Shown piece by piece: positions 23,827 through 33,680 of a stretch of DNA of 64,000 nt. The position numbers were made by a program, and so were the translations under genes. Each line of letters begins with the position of its first letter. Within the stretch, counting starts at the first letter, position 1. Below the pieces are notes generated by a model. The model saw only the letters and a list, made by a program, of their open reading frames with translations. It ran no database searches and had not been told where the DNA came from. Source of the DNA: Glaciecola sp028401415 (GTDB lineage Bacteria; Pseudomonadota; Gammaproteobacteria; Enterobacterales; Alteromonadaceae); contig NZ_CP171821.2 of assembly GCF_028401415.2 (NCBI RefSeq), positions 4,278,001 through 4,342,000 of the forward strand. The letters run 5' to 3'.

Positions 23827-25851
23827 CTAAACTCTGAATTGACTAATGGACGATTGCAATTCTTCGGCTAATTTGGCCACTTCGCTGCTAGATTCAGCAG
23901 TTTGCTTAGCACCAATGGTGGTGTGCTCAGCAATACCGACAATGTTTTCTAAGCGCTCGCTAATTTGTGACGATACAGAGTGTTGCTCGCGTGCCGCCGT
24001 TTCAATGCGCGTGCTCACTTCATAAGCTTTGTGCACTGCGTCGGTTATCATGTTAAGTGCTTCACCGGCTTTTTCAGTCTGTTCTACGCAAGCATTAGTT
24101 TGCTCTTTACCTTGATTCATTACCGCTACTGCTTTTTCAGCACCCGCTTGCAAGACTTCAATCATTGAATTGATTTCTTGCGTAGATTCTTGAGTGCGGC
24201 TTGCCAAGGTGCGTACCTCATCTGCTACCACTGCAAAACCTCGACCTTGTTCGCCTGCACGGGCAGCCTCAATAGCAGCGTTTAATGCAAGCAGGTTAGT
24301 TTGGTCGGCTACGCCACGAATTACGTCTAAGATGCCGCCAATACTTGCGCTATCTTGATGCAGTTTGTTGATAACTTCAGCCGCTTGTTCGACTTCGTTA
24401 GCCAGCACTTGAATAGTGTCTTTGTTCTTAGCTGAAATCTGCTTCACTTTCTCTGCTTCTTTATCTGCATGCTTGATTTCCGTTAAGGTGTCGTTTGCAC
24501 TGCTAGATACTAGTTCTGAAGTGGTGTGCATTTCAGTTGTTGCCGCGGCAATTTGCGAAATTTGTGATTTTTGATCTTCAATTGATGTTGTGGTTTGCAT
24601 GGTGATAGTAGAGGTCTCACCCGAAGCTGCCGCCAGTTGATCTGCACGCTGGTTAATTGCGTGGATAAGCTCTTTTAAGTTATCAATCAGCATGTTGCAG
24701 TTTTTCGCCAGTGTACCAAACTCATCACCTGAGGAGTCATCTAGCTTATGTGTTAAGTCGCCAGACGAGGCAATCTTTAGTAAGTTGTTAACGCGCTCAA
24801 GCGGGCGAGTAATTGCATTTACCGTTAGATAGCCTACGCCACCTGCAATAGCGAATGAAATCAACACGACAACAACAATGGTCACTGAGCTGCTTGAAAC
24901 TTGATCAGACACGCTTGTTTTCAAGGTCACGGCTTTGTTATCTGCCATTTCAGTAAGGGCATCTAGCTCAACAATGGCCTCGGTGATTTTTGCATCTGAG
25001 GTGAGCAAAGCATTTTGTGCTGATGATACATACTCAAGCTCTTTAATCTTGCTGTCTAACAGGCCGTCGTTAGCGCTTAGAGTTTTGTTTATTTGTCCAA
25101 GAAGCTCTTGCACTTCGTCTATTGTGCCAGATTCGTCTTCTCCATTTGCAGCGCTAACCATGTTTGAGAAATTTTCGTTAGCTTGTTCAAGAATGACACT
25201 CACTTCTTTTTTACGAATCTCTGCACGCTGCATAGATTCTGTTTTTAAGTAGTCAGCGGTCACTGTCATTAAAGTCAGCATGTTTGATTCGACAGAATTT
25301 GCCAAATCAGCCGCTTCTTGCAAGGAATCTGATTCTTCAATCTCATCTAGGTCAGTGAAATCGAGCAACATAGATGATGCGTCGTCAGCGCTTTCTTCGA
25401 TTGTTTCGAGTTTACTGAGTAATTCTGAGCGAAGGCGAAGCGCACTGGTGTGGTCAGAAAACATTTTTTGAGAGGTATCGACATAAGAGTCATACATCGC
25501 ACTGACTTGCGCGACCGATGAGCGCAATTGCTCATCTTTTTTCACAATCTCGTTGAGTTCCTGCAAGGTTGCGTCAAAGTTTTCTTTGCTTTGTGCAAAC
25601 ATGGCTTGCTTTTCAATGACCGCGTCTTCTTTGTCGCTCACAAACCCTTCAAAAGCTAAACGACCCATGTTCAGGAATGCTGCTTTTAAATTGGAGGTTC
25701 CCGCCACAGTGGGAAGGGCGAGTGTACTTACTTCACTTGATGCATCGCCTACCTTGTTGAGGCTGGACATCGAAGAAAATCCAAGTAACAGCAATAATAA
25801 GCTTATGACGGCGAATCCGCCTATCACGCGCATGGCTACTGTTATTTTCAT
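23827..25851 (-). CDS. Methyl-accepting chemotaxis protein
   Basis: The 674-residue product has an N-terminal membrane helix (about residues 9-29), a long helical periplasmic domain (to about 320), a second helix (VTIVVVVLISFAIAGGVGYL), a HAMP domain and the signalling domain. The signalling hairpin is seen in 'EAARAGEQGRGFAVVADEVR'. It senses an unknown ligand and controls CheA. The ATG at 25851 is preceded by GGGAGCC. The periplasmic part is predicted mostly helical (four-helix-bundle-like, possibly duplicated). No CheB/CheR-binding pentapeptide is apparent at the C-terminus (SSISQFRV). It is transcribed alone. Confidence 0.95.
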   Translation of the reverse strand: MKITVAMRVIGGFAVISLLLLLLGFSSMSSLNKVGDASSEVSTLALPTVAGTSNLKAAFLNMGRLAFEGFVSDKEDAVIEKQAMFAQSKENFDATLQELNEIVKKDEQLRSSVAQVSAMYDSYVDTSQKMFSDHTSALRLRSELLSKLETIEESADDASSMLLDFTDLDEIEESDSLQEAADLANSVESNMLTLMTVTADYLKTESMQRAEIRKKEVSVILEQANENFSNMVSAANGEDESGTIDEVQELLGQINKTLSANDGLLDSKIKELEYVSSAQNALLTSDAKITEAIVELDALTEMADNKAVTLKTSVSDQVSSSSVTIVVVVLISFAIAGGVGYLTVNAITRPLERVNNLLKIASSGDLTHKLDDSSGDEFGTLAKNCNMLIDNLKELIHAINQRADQLAAASGETSTITMQTTTSIEDQKSQISQIAAATTEMHTTSELVSSSANDTLTEIKHADKEAEKVKQISAKNKDTIQVLANEVEQAAEVINKLHQDSASIGGILDVIRGVADQTNLLALNAAIEAARAGEQGRGFAVVADEVRTLASRTQESTQEINSMIEVLQAGAEKAVAVMNQGKEQTNACVEQTEKAGEALNMITDAVHKAYEVSTRIETAAREQHSVSSQISERLENIVGIAEHTTIGAKQTAESSSEVAKLAEELQSSISQFRV

Positions 25852-25971
25852 GTTGGCTCCCGTTAATACCTTAAAGTGATTCTGAATGGCTTCACTATAG
25901 TATCGGTAGGCTGAGGTATAACTTAAGATATAAATATTGCTTTAATTATTGCGCGCTTGAGCGCCACTGAG

Positions 25972-26793
25972 TCACGCCTGAAGCTGGAAGGTTTCTTGCG
26001 TTTCTATGCAGTAAAGCGATAGCGAGTTGCCCCAGACAAAACCGGTATCCAGAGCCCTAATTCGAGCGTGATTTGCGATGTGCGGCGGTATTTCACCCAT
26101 AAGGGACGCCCAGTGACCGAATAAGATAAGGTGCTTTTCATTTAATGCGGTGTTTGGCATGTCAAACCAAGGCTTTACCCGCTTAGGTGCGTCATTTGGA
26201 TGACACTTAATGGCGAAATCTAAGTCCATGTCCTGCGATAAATATCGCATTCGGGTAAAGGCGTTCACAACAAATCGCAGGCGTTCATAGCCCATGAGTG
26301 TGTCGTCCCATTTTGTTGGGCTGTTGCCATACATTTGTCGCAAGAAGGCTTCAGGCTGTTTTCCCTGTAACTTTGCTTGCACTTCGTTGGAAAGCTTAAG
26401 GGCAGTTTTTATTGACCAAGAGGGGTAGAGCCCCGCATGGCTAATCAGTGTTTTTTTGGCGGGTTTTATGGCAAGTGGCTTTTGCATCAACCAGTCTATA
26501 AGGGCGTCAAAATGCTTATGTTGTATTAAACTTTCGAGTTTATCTTGAGGTTTCACAGAGCGAATACCATGAGCAATGGCTATCAGATGCAAGTCATGAT
26601 TACCTAGCACCGTTTCAAATTGTTCGCCTAAGTCTCTACAAAACTGAAGCGTTTCTAGTGAGTCTGGCCCTCGAGCAACCAAATCACCAACCGCCCAAAG
26701 CTTGTCGTGTTTAGGATTGAATTTGACTTGTTTTAGCGCTTTTTTTAGCGCTCTATAACAACCTTGTATATCGCCAACGACGTAGTTTTTCAT
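25972..26793 (-). CDS. apaH: Symmetrical bis(5'-nucleosyl)-tetraphosphatase
   Basis: The 273-residue protein has the metallophosphatase motifs 'VVGDIQGCYRAL', 'AVGDLVARGPDSLE', 'VLGNHDLHLIA' and 'LISHAGLYPSW'. ApaH splits diadenosine tetraphosphate into two ADP and also removes Np4 caps from mRNA in E. coli. Length is as expected. It is the last gene of the lptD-surA-pdxA-rsmA-apaG-apaH operon, starting 24 bp after apaG. Confidence 0.97.
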   Translation of the reverse strand: MKNYVVGDIQGCYRALKKALKQVKFNPKHDKLWAVGDLVARGPDSLETLQFCRDLGEQFETVLGNHDLHLIAIAHGIRSVKPQDKLESLIQHKHFDALIDWLMQKPLAIKPAKKTLISHAGLYPSWSIKTALKLSNEVQAKLQGKQPEAFLRQMYGNSPTKWDDTLMGYERLRFVVNAFTRMRYLSQDMDLDFAIKCHPNDAPKRVKPWFDMPNTALNEKHLILFGHWASLMGEIPPHIANHARIRALDTGFVWGNSLSLYCIETQETFQLQA

Positions 26794-26817
26794 TAATTGA
26801 GTTTGAGAATTTAGGTG

Positions 26818-27192
26818 CTAGTGAATTGCGTTGGGCACAGCGAGTCCAAACACGGGAATTTGAGCACGATAGGCTTGTTTGTCCTCTCGCTCAAAGTCGT
26901 AGTATCCTTCCATGCTTCCTACTTCGGTTTTAAGCATGGATGCACTGGTATATTCATAACTTTGCTTGGGGGCAATGATAGGCTGCTCGCCGACAACTCC
27001 GTAACCGCTGACTTCCACTTTTTCACCATCGCCGTTAGTAATTAGCCAGTATCGACTCTTTAAGGTCATCGGTGCATCGCTTATGTTGGTGATATTGACG
27101 GTGTAGCTGAATACGAATACTTCATGTTCTGGCGATTTTTTTTGTGTACCGATGTACTTGGAATTAACTTTTATTTTTATTAGCTCACTCAC
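26818..27192 (-). CDS. apaG: ApaG domain protein (Co2+/Mg2+ efflux-associated name, function unclear)
   Basis: The 124-residue protein is a single ApaG/FN3-like domain: 'YTVNITNISDAPMTLKSRYW', then 'GYGVVGEQPIIAPKQSYEYT' and 'GSMEGYYDFERED'. The start is a GTG at 27192 with GGGG upstream. ApaG proteins fold as beta-sandwiches; cobalt sensitivity of mutants was reported in Salmonella, but the biochemical role is unsettled. It lies between rsmA and apaH in the conserved order. Confidence 0.95.
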   Translation of the reverse strand: MSELIKIKVNSKYIGTQKKSPEHEVFVFSYTVNITNISDAPMTLKSRYWLITNGDGEKVEVSGYGVVGEQPIIAPKQSYEYTSASMLKTEVGSMEGYYDFEREDKQAYRAQIPVFGLAVPNAIH

Positions 27193-27206
27193 ACTTGGCC
27201 CCGGGC

Positions 27207-28022
27207 TTAGCTGTTTTTTTCGTATACGTAATTGGCGATTGCTGAAAATTCTTTTAACGAAAGGGTTTGTGCTCGTCTTTCAGCATCAATGTCTAAGTGA
27301 TTAAGGCTAGTCTCGTCTATGAGCTTTTTCAAGCTGTTGCGGATAGTTTTTCGCCGCTGATTAAAAGCGCTGCCCACCACCAGTGATAAGCTTGATATGT
27401 CATGAAGCTCAACGGGGGGCCGTGCGTGAGGCACCAGTCGCACTACCGCAGACTCCACCTTTGGCGCTGGTTTGAATGCGCTTGGCGGCACCATTACAAC
27501 CGGCGTCGCGCTGCAGTAGTATTGGGACATTACTGAAAGTTTGCCATACAAGCTATCATTATGTGTTGCGCAAAGGCGCTTTACTACCTCCAGTTGCAAC
27601 ATAAAGTGCATGTCATCGATACAATCGCTGAATGAGAATAAATGAAACATTAGTGGAGTGGATATGTTGTAGGGCAGATTGCCAAACACCCGCAGTTTGT
27701 GACTAGGATGTGTGATTGGGTCAATTAAGTTTGAAAAATCAAATTTAAGTGCATCCTGCTCAATCACATTTAGCTTATTTTGAATAAAGGGATGTTCGCG
27801 CAAGCGCTTTGCTAGGTCGCGGTCAAGTTCGACAACATTCAGCTTATCCACTATTTCAGCCACAGGTTCGGTTAATGCGCCTAAGCCAGGGCCAATTTCA
27901 ACTAGGTTTTGTCCATTTTCCGGTTTAATTGCACTTACGATTTGGTCGATGACATATTCATCGAATAAAAAGTTTTGTCCAAATCGTTTTCGGGCTGTAT
28001 GGCCAAGATGTGTTTTACTCAT
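27207..28022 (-). CDS. rsmA: 16S rRNA dimethyladenosine transferase
   Basis: The 271-residue protein (KsgA) carries 'RKRFGQNFLFDEYVIDQIV', the SAM-binding 'LVEIGPGLGALTEPV' and the catalytic 'VFGNLPYNISTPL'. It dimethylates two adjacent adenines near the 3' end of 16S rRNA (A1518 and A1519 in E. coli), a late step of small-subunit assembly. It is 30 bp downstream of pdxA in the operon and its length is typical. Confidence 0.98.
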   Translation of the reverse strand: MSKTHLGHTARKRFGQNFLFDEYVIDQIVSAIKPENGQNLVEIGPGLGALTEPVAEIVDKLNVVELDRDLAKRLREHPFIQNKLNVIEQDALKFDFSNLIDPITHPSHKLRVFGNLPYNISTPLMFHLFSFSDCIDDMHFMLQLEVVKRLCATHNDSLYGKLSVMSQYYCSATPVVMVPPSAFKPAPKVESAVVRLVPHARPPVELHDISSLSLVVGSAFNQRRKTIRNSLKKLIDETSLNHLDIDAERRAQTLSLKEFSAIANYVYEKNS

Positions 28023-28052
28023 GATGTTTGTTCACCGACAAGTGGACAGGCA

Positions 28053-29039
28053 TTAGAGCTTTCGTTGCGCCAGCTTAATGGCTTTGCTAATGGCCCGCTT
28101 CATACTTCCGCAGTCAATATCTCCGGTGCCCGCGAGATCGGCAGCGGTGCCGTGATCCACCGATGTCCTGATAAAGGGTAAACCTAAGGTAATGTTTACA
28201 GAATTACCGAAGCCCTTGTACTTTAGAACAGGAAGGCCCTGATCGTGATACATGGCAAGCACGGCGTCTGCTTTATCTAAATACTTTGGTTGGAAAATCG
28301 TGTCGGCGGGCAGTGGACCCACTAGGTTTAGACCTTGTGCTCGTAGTACGTCCAAGGTGGGTGTTATCACTTGAATTTCTTCTTGCCCTAGGTGGCCATC
28401 TTCACCAGCATGAGGATTGAGCCCGCACACATAAATGGTGGGGTCCGATAAACCAAACTTAAGTTTGAGATCGGTATTGATGATGCGAATTACCTTCTCA
28501 ATGCGCTGTGGGGTAATTGCTTTGGATACATAAGCTAGCGGAATATGCGTTGTCGCCAGACAGACTCGCAAACCGTCGGTTGCCAACATCATTACCACGT
28601 CTGCTGTATTAGATTGTTGAGCGAAAAATTCGGTATGTCCACTAAACGACACGCCCGCTTTATTGATAATGCCTTTATGAACGGGACCGGTGACAACCGC
28701 ATCAAAATTACCAAGCATGTTTTCTTCGCATGCTTGCCTAAGCGTTTCCACAACGTATTGCCCATTGCGACTGTCAAGCTTGCCCGCTGTGACTTCCACT
28801 GCCGTTGGCACATGCTTGACAATCATTTGTCCGGGCTTTTGAATGAGTTCTAAGCCTGGTTCGAATGGAATTATTTCGATGCCTACACCTAATGCAATTG
28901 CACGCTGTGTCATCATTTGCGCATCTGCGAATACGACTAACTGCTCTTCCCATACTTGCTGACACAGTTTTATCATTAAATCCGGGCCAATACCGGCTGG
29001 TTCGCCCGGCGTAACGGCGATGCGCAATGGTTGTGACAT
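28053..29039 (-). CDS. pdxA: 4-hydroxythreonine-4-phosphate dehydrogenase
   Basis: The 328-residue enzyme shows 'IAVTPGEPAGIGPDLMIKL', 'VSFSGHTEFFAQ', 'CGLNPHAGEDGHLGQEE' and 'MYHDQGLPVLKYKG', with the metal-binding histidines of PdxA. It oxidises 4-phosphohydroxy-L-threonine in pyridoxal phosphate synthesis, producing the substrate that PdxJ (also encoded here, at 54885) condenses. It lies directly after surA with a 10-bp gap. Confidence 0.97.
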   Translation of the reverse strand: MSQPLRIAVTPGEPAGIGPDLMIKLCQQVWEEQLVVFADAQMMTQRAIALGVGIEIIPFEPGLELIQKPGQMIVKHVPTAVEVTAGKLDSRNGQYVVETLRQACEENMLGNFDAVVTGPVHKGIINKAGVSFSGHTEFFAQQSNTADVVMMLATDGLRVCLATTHIPLAYVSKAITPQRIEKVIRIINTDLKLKFGLSDPTIYVCGLNPHAGEDGHLGQEEIQVITPTLDVLRAQGLNLVGPLPADTIFQPKYLDKADAVLAMYHDQGLPVLKYKGFGNSVNITLGLPFIRTSVDHGTAADLAGTGDIDCGSMKRAISKAIKLAQRKL

Positions 29040-29049
29040 AAGCCTTCCT

Positions 29050-30339
29050 TTAACTTTCGATAACTTCTATATAGGCTTGATCACGCATTTCTCTAATCCA
29101 CGCGTCAGTCTCTTCTTGGAATTTTCGGTTGTAAATTAGCTGATAAGCTCGGTCTTCTTTTCGTTTTTCAGTCGCATCATCAATGCGTCTATCAATTAAC
29201 TGGATTAAATGCCAACCATGCTGTGAACGGATAGGCATGCTGTATTCATCCTTTTCAAGCTGCGATAGGGCGCTTGAAAACTCAGGGACGTAAATGTTCG
29301 GGTCATTCCAACCTAGTTCACCGCCTCGAAGCGCGGAACCGGGGTCTTCTGAATGTTCTTTGGCTAATTCTGCAAAATCCGCATCCCCCTCAAGCAATTG
29401 TGCTCTAAATTCCAGCAACATTTGTTCAGCCTTAGCATCACTTAGGATAATGGATGGCGTGATGAGAATATGTCTAGCGTTGACTTCCTCAACTTGCACA
29501 ATTTCAATACCGCGGGTATCTAGCACTTTGAGAATATGAAAGCCCGCGCCTGAACGGATAGGGCCAACAAGCTCGTCTTTGGGTTTGTTTTCTACCGCTT
29601 CTGCAAATAGTGTTGGCATAGAGTTGATGTTCATCCAACCCATATCACCGCCATCTAATGCTTCTGAGCCAGAAGAGGACGCAATGGCTATCTTGGCGAA
29701 GTCTGAGCCACCGTTCAATAGCTCTAGCACCTTGTCTGCTCTATCACGCGCATCTGCTATATCGGCCTCACTAGCATTGCCAGAAAGACCGATTAAGATG
29801 TGACCAAGGCGATATTCCGCTTGTGCCTCGCCTTGCTGATTTAACAGGTCAAGTAAGGTATTGATCTCTTGTGGGGTGATATAGACTCGTCGACGCACAT
29901 TGGCTCGTCGCACTTCACCCATAATCAGCTCTTTGCGAATCGACTCGCGATACGACTCATAAGTAGTGCCGCTTGAGGTAATCACATCACGAAACTCTTG
30001 AGGACTAAAGCCTTCGCTTTGTGCAATGTTATTAATTGTCTGGTCAAGCTGTGGGTCGCTTATCTGAATTCCCATGCGCTCTGCCATCTGCGCTTGGAGA
30101 TTTTCCAAAATCAGTCGTTCAATAACTTGGGTTCTAAGCGCACGGTCTGAAGGAAGTGCTTGTCCACTTGCCATGGCGCCAGCTTTAACGCCCTCCACCA
30201 TATCGACAATTTCACTTTCAAGAATGACGCCTTGGTCAACAATGACCGATACTTTATCAAGCAATTGCTTTGCTTGAATGCCCATTGCAATTGCGCAAAG
30301 CAAGGATGCAATGCCGATACGAGTTAATGTGTTTTTCAT
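29050..30339 (-). CDS. surA: Periplasmic chaperone and peptidyl-prolyl isomerase
   Basis: The 429-residue protein has a signal peptide (ending GIQAKQLL), a SurA N-terminal domain ('LERLILENLQAQMAERMGI'), two parvulin domains ('ILIGLSGNASEADIADARDR' with 'GGDMGWMNINSMP', and 'ARHILITPSII' with 'RGGELGWNDPNIYVPEF') and a C-terminal helix. SurA escorts unfolded outer-membrane proteins to the BAM complex, including LptD encoded just upstream. Confidence 0.97.
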   Translation of the reverse strand: MKNTLTRIGIASLLCAIAMGIQAKQLLDKVSVIVDQGVILESEIVDMVEGVKAGAMASGQALPSDRALRTQVIERLILENLQAQMAERMGIQISDPQLDQTINNIAQSEGFSPQEFRDVITSSGTTYESYRESIRKELIMGEVRRANVRRRVYITPQEINTLLDLLNQQGEAQAEYRLGHILIGLSGNASEADIADARDRADKVLELLNGGSDFAKIAIASSSGSEALDGGDMGWMNINSMPTLFAEAVENKPKDELVGPIRSGAGFHILKVLDTRGIEIVQVEEVNARHILITPSIILSDAKAEQMLLEFRAQLLEGDADFAELAKEHSEDPGSALRGGELGWNDPNIYVPEFSSALSQLEKDEYSMPIRSQHGWHLIQLIDRRIDDATEKRKEDRAYQLIYNRKFQEETDAWIREMRDQAYIEVIES

Positions 30340-30370
30340 AGTGTCTCGAATAATACTCTTTAGTGTTAAG

Positions 30371-32581
30371 CTAGTTCAAAACCAGTGGCTGACGATAGCC
30401 AAACAGGCCTTGTTGAAGCATATCTACCTTATTGGTTTTGCTTCCCATTCCTTTAAATACGAATTGTAACGCAATTCCCGAATCAAATTCATCTATATCT
30501 CGCACGCCGTCATTGTTAAACCGCGTTGCTAAATGTCGCTGCACGGTTAATCGCAATGCCCAGCAACAGCTTTCATATTCTATTCCCATAAAACTTTCGG
30601 TGGTTCTGGAACGTTCGAAATCACGATAGTAGCGGCCTACCCAATGCCATTTATCATTGATTGGCCAACTCGCCGAGATACCAAATTGATCAATCTTCTC
30701 GTTTGAAAGCTCACGAATATAACGATGATTTACTTGAATGAGCTTGTTTTCAGCTAATCGGTATTCCGTCGCGAAGCTACTGCGCTCTACCTCATTGCTT
30801 TGATTCCCAAGCTGTATATCAGAGTGCAAAAACCAGTTTTGGTTCACCCGCCAGTCAAGTTCAGCGGCAATCGCTGAGCGATTATTATTCCGCTGGCTAG
30901 CCTGAAGTCTCGCATTTTCTAAAAATACAATCTGACCAATGCTGGCAGAAAATAATTCACGATTGTTGCGGTCAGTAATACGTGTTGTTGCACCAATGGT
31001 AATTTGATTATTGTCGTTGATTCGGTCGAGCCCAGTAAATTCTTGGCCTTGGAAGATGTTTGAAAAAGTCGTCAATAGCTGCGTTGTGTCGTACAGTCCA
31101 ATATTAGACTGGTCTTGATAGCTGGTATATAAATACTGAGCTTTAGGCTCAATGGTAATCATATAGTCATTATTGCCGATGCTTTGTTCACGCTCGAATA
31201 CTAATGAGCCGTACAAGCGGGCTTGACCTAGTGTTCTATCGACACTGCTGTCTAGATTGGTATTGTCGATTCCTTCTATATCTTGATCATAATAAGTATG
31301 CAGCACACTTAGCTCAGCCAAGATTTCACCCCACGCGCGCTGATAGGGGAAGCTTAAAGATGGCTCGACATGCATTCTAAAGGCGTCAGGTCTCTGACTT
31401 AAGCGGTTGTCAAAATAAGCCATCTCTGATTTCACATCAAAGTTTATCCATTCGTTTACTTCGCTTGAATAGTTCAGCTTAGCCTCAGGTAAGGCGCGAT
31501 AATTGTCGTCAAAGTTGCCGATAACGGTGAAGTCTCTCACGAACAGAGAAAAATCGATCGCGTTACTGAAATAATTGACGCCAGCTTGCCGAAACAAGTA
31601 GGTATCAGCTTGATTGTAGAAGTCAGAGCGTAAATCAACGATATAATTGTTGTCGCTGATATCATTGATATCGGCCACCACCGTCCAGTTTTCGCTAAGT
31701 TGACCTTGATGATTGAAGCGATAGAAGTAGCGTGCGTCGCCGCTTTGCGTATCGGTATCGTTGGCTAGATATTCTAGCTGAAACTCACCGCGGTGATTCT
31801 CACTTAAGTATCGAAACTCGTTTTTAAGCTGCAGCCCACGATTTGTCATATAGCGAGCAGCGATAGTTGCATCCATGTTTGGCGCAATGTTCCAGTAAAA
31901 AGGTTGCTCATATTCGACACCCGTTCTTCCAGTACCGCCTGGTTGCGGAAACAAAAAACCGGTTTGCCGTCCAGTGGTAATTGGAAACGCAAAATACGGC
32001 AAATAGAAAACGGGCACATCACCGATGTAAAAGCGCGTGTGTTTTGCTTCACCAAATGGCTTTCCTTTCGCGATTGAAATTTCAGAGGCTTGAATTCGCC
32101 AGTCTTCACCGCCTTTGGGACAGGTCGTAAACGAAACGTCTTCTAATACCACGCCTTGCTCTTTGGAAATTGACAGTAAATCTGCTCCGCCGCGCCCATT
32201 GATGTCTTTGATTTGATACTCTGACGATTGCAATTGAAGCAATTCGATATCTGCATTTGCTTCAAGGCCGAGACTCTCCACTTTGAGAAATTCATCGGTG
32301 TAGACAACATTGCCGCTTGCTTCAATCGTGCGGCCATTTTCCTGCACGATCGCAGATTGAGCTTGAATAATAGACTCGGGGCTTGTGATCAACACATTCC
32401 CTTCAAACACGGCTACTTCGTCTTTGATAATTTGTGCGGCATCAGATAGAACTTCGATGGACCCTTGGGCAATAGAAGGCGGTTCGAATTCGAAAGTTTG
32501 AAGCTCGCAAGTCAGCTGAGCCTTAGCGCCTGCGCTGCATAATGTGACGCTGAGCAACAGCGCAATGGGTGCTAATTTCAT
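30371..32581 (-). CDS. lptD: LPS-assembly outer membrane protein
   Basis: The 736-residue protein has a signal peptide (ending AGAKAQLTC), an N-terminal OstA/jellyroll domain (about residues 40-170) and a 26-stranded barrel domain. Cysteines are placed as in LptD: one right after the signal, one in 'SFTTCPKGGEDW', and a CC pair near the end (GIEYESCCWALRLTV). LptD with LptE inserts lipopolysaccharide into the outer leaflet. It heads the operon and is divergent from djlA, sharing the 188-bp intergenic promoter region. Confidence 0.98.
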   Translation of the reverse strand: MKLAPIALLLSVTLCSAGAKAQLTCELQTFEFEPPSIAQGSIEVLSDAAQIIKDEVAVFEGNVLITSPESIIQAQSAIVQENGRTIEASGNVVYTDEFLKVESLGLEANADIELLQLQSSEYQIKDINGRGGADLLSISKEQGVVLEDVSFTTCPKGGEDWRIQASEISIAKGKPFGEAKHTRFYIGDVPVFYLPYFAFPITTGRQTGFLFPQPGGTGRTGVEYEQPFYWNIAPNMDATIAARYMTNRGLQLKNEFRYLSENHRGEFQLEYLANDTDTQSGDARYFYRFNHQGQLSENWTVVADINDISDNNYIVDLRSDFYNQADTYLFRQAGVNYFSNAIDFSLFVRDFTVIGNFDDNYRALPEAKLNYSSEVNEWINFDVKSEMAYFDNRLSQRPDAFRMHVEPSLSFPYQRAWGEILAELSVLHTYYDQDIEGIDNTNLDSSVDRTLGQARLYGSLVFEREQSIGNNDYMITIEPKAQYLYTSYQDQSNIGLYDTTQLLTTFSNIFQGQEFTGLDRINDNNQITIGATTRITDRNNRELFSASIGQIVFLENARLQASQRNNNRSAIAAELDWRVNQNWFLHSDIQLGNQSNEVERSSFATEYRLAENKLIQVNHRYIRELSNEKIDQFGISASWPINDKWHWVGRYYRDFERSRTTESFMGIEYESCCWALRLTVQRHLATRFNNDGVRDIDEFDSGIALQFVFKGMGSKTNKVDMLQQGLFGYRQPLVLN

Positions 32582-32769
32582 TCAAACTTCATTAAAATGT
32601 TGTGTATATTGTTTCGGAGCGATCAGCTCATAATATTAAGTCTAATCGCTTGAAAACCCAAGGTGAAACTGTCAAAAATAAATAAATATTGCGATTTGTC
32701 GTCTTTTTTTTGCCAAAGGCTCTAAAATACATCACAAACTTAAGCACCACGAAGCATTTGAAATAGATT

Positions 32770-33648
32770 ATGTCGAATAACACAAAGTCGTACTGGGGAA
32801 AAATAATTGGCGTACTCATAGGTATGGCAGTGTTAAAGCTGCCGGGCGCTATCTTAGGCCTTATTGTTGGTCATTTGTTCGACATCAATTATGCGCGTGA
32901 CTTTAATCGACAAGGCGGCTTCGCGCGCTTCTTTTCATCCAAAGACGGTATCGAAAAGCAAGCAACATTCTTTCATGCATTATTTTCAGCACTTGGCCAC
33001 ATTTGCAAAGCAGATGGTCAAGTGACTGAGCAAGAAATACGCGTGGCAACCAGGCTCATGGACGATATGCAGTTGCGAGGGGAGGTTCGAAAAGAAGCTC
33101 AACAAGCATTTAGAGAGGGGAAAGCAAAAGACTTTCCATTGCCAGAGATGCTAAGAACCTTCAAGCAACATGTGCACTCGAGACGAGATATTTTGCAGGT
33201 ATTTCTAGAAATACTGATTGCTGCTGCTTGCGCCGATGGTCGAATTAGTCAGTCTGAAGCGCGGGTTTTACAAACAGTTGCCTCTAGTTTGGGTTTTAGT
33301 GCCCAAGACCTACAGTATTTGATTGCCACATTTGAGGCAGCGCAGCGCTTTCGCCGAGGAGGTGGTTTCCATCAGCAACATGCATCGGGTGCAGGCTCCA
33401 ATGGACAAGGATACAGTCAAACTTACTCCAGTCAAACGGCTTTAGAGGACGCTTATAAGATACTTGGCGCTTCCACCAGTGATGACGATAAGCAAATAAA
33501 GCGAGCCTATAAAAAGTTAATGTCTGCCCATCACCCTGACAAACTTGCAGCGAAAGGTTTACCTAAAGAAGCCATTGAGCTAGCTAACAAACGCACTCAG
33601 GAAATACAGTCAGCTTATGAACTCATCAAAGAAAAACGGGGAATTTGA
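32770..33648 (+). CDS. djlA: Membrane-anchored DnaJ-like co-chaperone
   Basis: The 292-residue protein has an N-terminal membrane helix with glycines (GVLIGMAVLKLPGAILGLI), a TerB-like helical domain (about residues 60-190), a Gly/Ser/Gln linker and a C-terminal J domain with the HPD triad (SAHHPDKLAAKG). DjlA works with DnaK at the inner membrane and activates the Rcs system when overproduced in E. coli. Its place divergent from lptD is conserved in gammaproteobacteria. Confidence 0.96.
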   Translation: MSNNTKSYWGKIIGVLIGMAVLKLPGAILGLIVGHLFDINYARDFNRQGGFARFFSSKDGIEKQATFFHALFSALGHICKADGQVTEQEIRVATRLMDDMQLRGEVRKEAQQAFREGKAKDFPLPEMLRTFKQHVHSRRDILQVFLEILIAAACADGRISQSEARVLQTVASSLGFSAQDLQYLIATFEAAQRFRRGGGFHQQHASGAGSNGQGYSQTYSSQTALEDAYKILGASTSDDDKQIKRAYKKLMSAHHPDKLAAKGLPKEAIELANKRTQEIQSAYELIKEKRGI

Positions 33649-33680
33649 GTGCACTGTTCGCCTTGTTCGCTGCATTTTGC